Assembly (NCBI GenBank): GCA_949531795.1
Contig: CATIQX010000099.1
Location: 1-8,874 of the forward strand
Length of the DNA stretch: 8,874 bases
Direction of reading: 5' to 3'
From: Cryomorphaceae bacterium
GTDB lineage: Bacteria > Bacteroidota > Bacteroidia > Flavobacteriales > BACL11
The notes under the pieces were generated by a model. That model was not told where the DNA came from. It made no database searches and was given only the letters and a program-made list of their open reading frames with translations. The translations under genes and the position numbers were made by a program. Every line of letters begins with the position of its first letter. Within the stretch, counting starts at the first letter, position 1. Positions 5,297 to 8,874 of this stretch are shown piece after piece.

Positions 5297-8200
5297 TTAG
5301 TGTTTTTTAATACTCACTTTTGCAGTAATTCCATCCACTAATTCAATCTCGTTAGTATCATTTTCAATATTCTTTGAAAATTCTAATTTATCCGCTAAAG
5401 TTTCATCACAAATATAAGAGAAATTATTTTGAATAGAAGATTTTAGGTGTTCATTGTTTTCAACTAGAATATTTACCTTGTCAGTAACTTTAAATCCATT
5501 ATCTTTCCTTAGGTTTTGAATTCTATTTATAAATTCTCTTGCCAAACCCTCTTCCTTTAATTCAGCTGAAAGCGTAATATCTAATGCAACAGTTATTCCA
5601 TCATTATTAGCAACAATACATCCAGGAATATCTGCAGAACTTATTTCAACATCTGTTAAGTCAATTGATATTTTTTCACTAATCTTATAAGCACCGTCTT
5701 TTTCTATTTTTTTAATATCATCCGCAGAAAACTGTGTAATAACACTAGAAATTAACTTCATATCTCTACCAAACTTAGGTCCAAGAGTTTTAAAATTAGG
5801 TTTTATTTTCTTAGTAAGCACATCTGAATTTTCTGTTAAGTAGGAAATTTCCTTAACATTAATCTCACTTAATACAATTCTTGAAACATCTTCAATATCT
5901 TGTTGCATTTTTGGATTTAAAACAGGAATCATTATCTTTTGTAAAGGTTGTCTTACTCTAATCATTTCTTTTTTTCTTAGTGACAAAGCAAGTGACGTAA
6001 TATTCTGAGCTAACTGCATCTTTCTCTCTAAATCAGCATCTATCTTATTATCGTCTGCTTTTGGGAAATCAGCTAAGTGCACTGATGTTGCAGAATGCTT
6101 TTTACTAATTGTATTTAAGTCTTGAAATAAACGATCCATAAAGAATGGAGCTATCGGAGCAGCCAGCACTGAAATCTTCTCTAAGCATTCGAATAGTGTC
6201 TGGTAAGCAGAAACTTTATCAGTATTATAGTCCCCTTTCCAGAATCGTCTTCTGCTTAAACGAACGTGCCAGTTGCTTAGTTTGTCCATTACAAAGTCCT
6301 GAATTAACCTCGCTACTTTTGTAGGCTCATATTCTTCATAATTGCTTTCAACTTGCTTAATTAAAGTATTTAGCTCAGAAATAATCCATCTATCAATTTC
6401 ACTTCTATTTAAAATTGAAACTTCACTCTCTGAATAGTTGAATCCGTCAATGTTGGCATAAAGTGAAAAGAAAGAATAGGTATTAAAAAGTGTGCCAAAG
6501 AATTTTCTTTGTACTTCTTGTATTCCAATTTCGTCAAACTTTAAGTTGTCCCATGGTTGTGCATTGGATATCATATACCATCTTGTCGCATCAGCTCCGT
6601 ATTTATCTATAGTCATAAAAGGATCAGTAGCATTCCCTAATCTTTTTGACATTTTATTTCCATTTTTATCTAAAACTAAACCATTAGATATAACATTTTT
6701 ATAAGCTATAGAATCGAACAACATAGTCGAAATTGCGTGTAAAGTAAAAAACCACCCCCTTGTTTGATCAACTCCTTCCGCAATAAAATCAGCAGGATAG
6801 TTTTGTTCAAAAGCTTCTTTATTTTCAAATGGGTAGTGTAGTTGAGCGTAAGGCATTGATCCTGAATCAAACCAAACATCAATTAAATCTAATTCTCTTT
6901 TCATTGGTTTTCCATCTTTTGAAATAAGAATAATATTATCAACATAAGGTCTGTGTAAGTCAAAAGTTGTATAGTTTTCTTCTGACATATTTCCAGGGAC
7001 AAAATCAGCTAAAGGATTTGTACTCATAAGTCCAGCAGTAATTGATTTTTCAATTTCAGTCTTCAATTCTTCTATAGAACTAATACAGACTTCTGTTTCT
7101 CCATCTTCAGTACGCCAGATAGGAATTGGTATTCCCCAAAAACGTGAGCGAGATAAATTCCAGTCTACTAAATTTTCTAACCACTTTCCAAAACGACCTT
7201 CACCAGTCGATTTTGGCTTCCAGTTGATGGTTTTGTTAAGCTCTAGCATTCTGCTTTTATAGTCAGTCGTTTTTACAAACCAACTATCCATAGGATAATA
7301 TAGTATTGGTTTGTCGGTACGCCAACAATGCGGGTAAGAGTGTTCATATTTCTCAGCTTTGAAGCAAAGGTTTTCTTCTTTTAGCTTTATAACAATTTGT
7401 ACATCAGCAGAAAGCTTTGGTTTTTGATCTTTATTAGTATAGTATTCATCTTTAACATATATTCCTGCAAAATCTGTTACGGTATCAATAAACTTACCTT
7501 GTTTATTTACCAGTGTTAAGCTTCCTATTCCATTTTGTTTACAAACCCTGTTATCATCAGCCCCAAAACTAGGCGCTAAGTGCACAATTCCCGTACCATC
7601 TTCAGTAGTAACAAAATCTGCTAATATAATTTTAAAAGCATCACCATCTTCTGGTTGTGCGTAAGACAAAAGTTGTTCGTATCTCAATCCTGCTAACTTA
7701 TCCCCCTTTAATTCATCTATAATTTTGAAAGGTAAATTTTTACTCCCAACTACATAATCATTAAACTTCAATTCAGCATTTTCTGATTTAAAATAGTTAG
7801 ATGACAGACCCTTTGCTACAATTACTGTAATTGCTTTACCAGTATATTGATTTAATGTTTCTACTAATAAATAATTAATCTTTTTACCAACTGCTAGTGC
7901 GGTATTAGAAGGTAACGTCCAAGGAGTTGTTGTCCATGCTAAACAATATATATCATTCTTAGTTTTACTAAAAATAAAATCAGAGTTTTCATTTCTTATA
8001 ACTTTAAATTGTGCGATAGCCGAAGTATCTTTTACATTTCGATAACAACCCGGTTGATTTAGTTCATGTGTACTTAATCCAGTTCCTGCTTTAGGAGAAA
8101 AAGGCTGAACGGTATGCCCCTTATAAAGTAATCCTTTTTTGTGCATCTGACCTAATAGCCACCAAACGCTTTCAATATATTTGTTATCATAAGTAACATA

Positions 8201-8644
8201 TGGATTTTTCATATCTACCCAATATCCCATTTCTTCAGTGATATCTTCCCAACTTCCTTTATACTTCATTACATTTTCTCGGCAAGCTTTATTGTACTGC
8301 TCAATTGATATTATTTTGCCAATATCTTCTTTAGTAATTCCTAATTCTTTTTCAACAGCAAGTTCAACAGGTAATCCGTGAGTATCCCAACCTGCCTTAC
8401 GGTTTACCTTAAAACCTTTAAGGGTTTTATAGCGACAAAATAGATCTTTAATAGTTCTCGCAATTACATGGTGAATACCAGGCATTCCGTTTGCTGAAGG
8501 AGGTCCTTCATAAAATGTAAAAGTTGGATTTCCTTTCCGACTTTCAATACTTTGATTGAAAACATCATTGTTTCTCCAATCTTCTAAAACCTCTTTATGT
8601 GTTTTAGATAAACTTAATTGTTTGTATTCCTTGAACTTGCTCAT
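5297..8644 (-). CDS. ileS: Isoleucyl-tRNA synthetase, type 2 with GXHH catalytic motif
   Basis: Charges tRNA(Ile) with isoleucine and proofreads valine in the cytoplasm. The 1115-residue length is typical. The Rossmann-fold signature normally written HIGH reads GIHH (56-59) after PPSANGMP, so the first and third positions are exchanged. WDTHGLPVE (86-94) follows. The CP1 editing domain shows the threonine-rich TTTPWTLPSN (238-247) and GTGIVHLAPSFGADD (350-364). The second catalytic motif is KMSKR (664-668), as in type 2 (eukaryote-like) enzymes, where type 1 has KMSKS. The C-terminal region beyond about 750 holds the anticodon-binding helical domain and a long extension. I see no C-terminal zinc-binding cysteine cluster, again as in type 2. 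The ATG at 8644 has an A-rich leader about 20 bases from a predicted transcription start. It is the first gene of the unit with the DksA-like gene and lspA. Confidence 0.97.
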   Translation of the reverse strand: MSKFKEYKQLSLSKTHKEVLEDWRNNDVFNQSIESRKGNPTFTFYEGPPSANGMPGIHHVIARTIKDLFCRYKTLKGFKVNRKAGWDTHGLPVELAVEKELGITKEDIGKIISIEQYNKACRENVMKYKGSWEDITEEMGYWVDMKNPYVTYDNKYIESVWWLLGQMHKKGLLYKGHTVQPFSPKAGTGLSTHELNQPGCYRNVKDTSAIAQFKVIRNENSDFIFSKTKNDIYCLAWTTTPWTLPSNTALAVGKKINYLLVETLNQYTGKAITVIVAKGLSSNYFKSENAELKFNDYVVGSKNLPFKIIDELKGDKLAGLRYEQLLSYAQPEDGDAFKIILADFVTTEDGTGIVHLAPSFGADDNRVCKQNGIGSLTLVNKQGKFIDTVTDFAGIYVKDEYYTNKDQKPKLSADVQIVIKLKEENLCFKAEKYEHSYPHCWRTDKPILYYPMDSWFVKTTDYKSRMLELNKTINWKPKSTGEGRFGKWLENLVDWNLSRSRFWGIPIPIWRTEDGETEVCISSIEELKTEIEKSITAGLMSTNPLADFVPGNMSEENYTTFDLHRPYVDNIILISKDGKPMKRELDLIDVWFDSGSMPYAQLHYPFENKEAFEQNYPADFIAEGVDQTRGWFFTLHAISTMLFDSIAYKNVISNGLVLDKNGNKMSKRLGNATDPFMTIDKYGADATRWYMISNAQPWDNLKFDEIGIQEVQRKFFGTLFNTYSFFSLYANIDGFNYSESEVSILNRSEIDRWIISELNTLIKQVESNYEEYEPTKVARLIQDFVMDKLSNWHVRLSRRRFWKGDYNTDKVSAYQTLFECLEKISVLAAPIAPFFMDRLFQDLNTISKKHSATSVHLADFPKADDNKIDADLERKMQLAQNITSLALSLRKKEMIRVRQPLQKIMIPVLNPKMQQDIEDVSRIVLSEINVKEISYLTENSDVLTKKIKPNFKTLGPKFGRDMKLISSVITQFSADDIKKIEKDGAYKISEKISIDLTDVEISSADIPGCIVANNDGITVALDITLSAELKEEGLAREFINRIQNLRKDNGFKVTDKVNILVENNEHLKSSIQNNFSYICDETLADKLEFSKNIENDTNEIELVDGITAKVSIKKH

Positions 8645-8668
8645 TTTTTATGCTAAATATAATACCTG

Positions 8669-8699
8669 CAAATATAGTTTTTGCATTTTAGATAAGCAA
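8669..8699 (-). promoter_or_regulatory. Bacteroidota-type promoter for the ileS-dksA-lspA unit
   Basis: On the minus strand a -33 TTG (8699-8697) is followed, after 20 bases, by TATATTTG (8676-8669). That matches the TTG-N19-21-TAnnTTTG promoter of Bacteroidota in both elements and in spacing. The predicted start near 8663 leaves a leader of about 20 bases before the ileS ATG, too short for a T-box. This is the best promoter in the window. Confidence 0.7.
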
Positions 8700-8701
8700 T
8701 G

Positions 8702-8723
8702 CTAATTTACCTTAAAAAATTAG
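8702..8723. repeat. 7-bp inverted repeat between the right-edge gene and ileS
   Basis: CTAATTT (8702-8708) and AAATTAG (8717-8723) form a perfect 7-bp stem around an 8-base loop. It lies 10 bases after the stop of the right-edge gene and just before the ileS promoter, the right place for a transcription end. The stem is AT-only apart from one pair and no T run follows on the minus strand, so a role as terminator is doubtful. Confidence 0.25.
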
Positions 8724-8733
8724 TTGAATTTAA

Positions 8734-8874
8734 TTAACGAATAATAAACAAGCGCCCTTTATCTTGATGCTTCCAGCCTTCAAAATCTTGGAAATACACT
8801 TCGTAAATATAGGTACCCATAGGTAAATCATTACCTGTTTTATAATGCTTACCATCCCAACCGTTTTCATTTAA
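8734..8874 (-). CDS. C-terminal end of a type IX-secreted protein (gliding-motility sorting domain)
   Basis: The last 46 codons and stop of a gene whose 5' part lies beyond the right edge. The visible peptide includes NGWDGKHY, LPMGTYIYEVYFQD and ends KGRLFIIR. This matches the end of the gliding motility-associated C-terminal domain: WDGK, then a P-x-G-x-Y-x-Y turn, then a final beta-strand ending in (L/F)IxR. In Bacteroidota this domain directs large surface or secreted proteins through the type IX secretion system across the outer membrane. The full protein is probably long and would carry an N-terminal Sec signal, but neither can be seen here, and the function of its main part cannot be told. 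The gene ends about 90 bases before ileS in the same direction. The intervening inverted repeat and strong promoter suggest it is a separate transcript. Confidence 0.85.
   Translation of the reverse strand, partial: LNENGWDGKHYKTGNDLPMGTYIYEVYFQDFEGWKHQDKGRLFIIR

Noticed and set aside
6492..6704. Plus-strand open frame opposite ileS near the KMSKR region
   Set aside because: Antisense to a conserved catalytic part of ileS and explained by its codon constraints.
8645..8668. T-box or other leader regulator for ileS
   Set aside because: Only about 20 bases separate the predicted transcription start from the ATG, with no T-box sequence or hairpins.
1..8874. Mobile element, CRISPR array, tRNA/rRNA gene or defence system
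   Set aside because: No transposase or integrase motifs, regularly spaced repeats or RNA-gene sequence were seen; nearly all of the window is accounted for by the genes listed.

Overview
The window reads as chromosomal DNA of an AT-rich member of the Bacteroidota, most likely Flavobacteriales. Five independent signs support this. The partial gene at the right edge ends in a gliding-motility-type C-terminal sorting domain, which belongs to the type IX secretion system. Promoter-like sites match the Bacteroidota -7 element TAnnTTTG rather than the E. coli -10. Gene starts are preceded by A-rich leaders without a Shine-Dalgarno sequence. The DksA/TraR-like protein is the Bacteroidota form that lacks most zinc ligands. 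The isoleucyl-tRNA synthetase is the type 2 form with a rearranged HIGH motif.

Layout, left to right. A hypothetical gene on the minus strand (1-326) runs off the left edge. Next comes uvrC (463-2250, minus), the nuclease subunit of nucleotide excision repair. Just upstream of uvrC, 2253-2464 looks like a decayed small gene, with an in-frame TAG and a one-base slip in a homopolymer. The rest of the 310-bp gap holds divergent promoter-like sequence. On the plus strand follow asd (2561-3547), for aspartate-semialdehyde dehydrogenase, and a sulfotransferase-family gene (3548-4327) joined with no spacer. Converging on these from the right is a tight minus-strand unit: ileS (8644-5297), a DksA/TraR-family regulator (5292-4918) and lspA (4911-4324, TTG start). 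A strong Bacteroidota promoter lies in front of ileS. Beyond it, the last 46 codons of a type IX-secreted protein enter from the right edge (8734-8874).

Functionally this is mostly housekeeping: DNA repair, amino-acid biosynthesis (lysine, threonine, methionine and diaminopimelate branch), isoleucine charging, an RNA-polymerase-binding regulator and lipoprotein maturation. The ileS-dksA-lspA unit is one transcript by spacing. The points most worth a second look are the GXHH form of the IleRS catalytic motif, which is linked in published work to extreme mupirocin resistance; the asd-sulfotransferase coupling; the decayed gene in front of uvrC; and the TTG start of lspA, which is in frame with the dksA stop. 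I found no mobile element, CRISPR array, rRNA or tRNA, and no clear sign of a wholly new multi-gene system.
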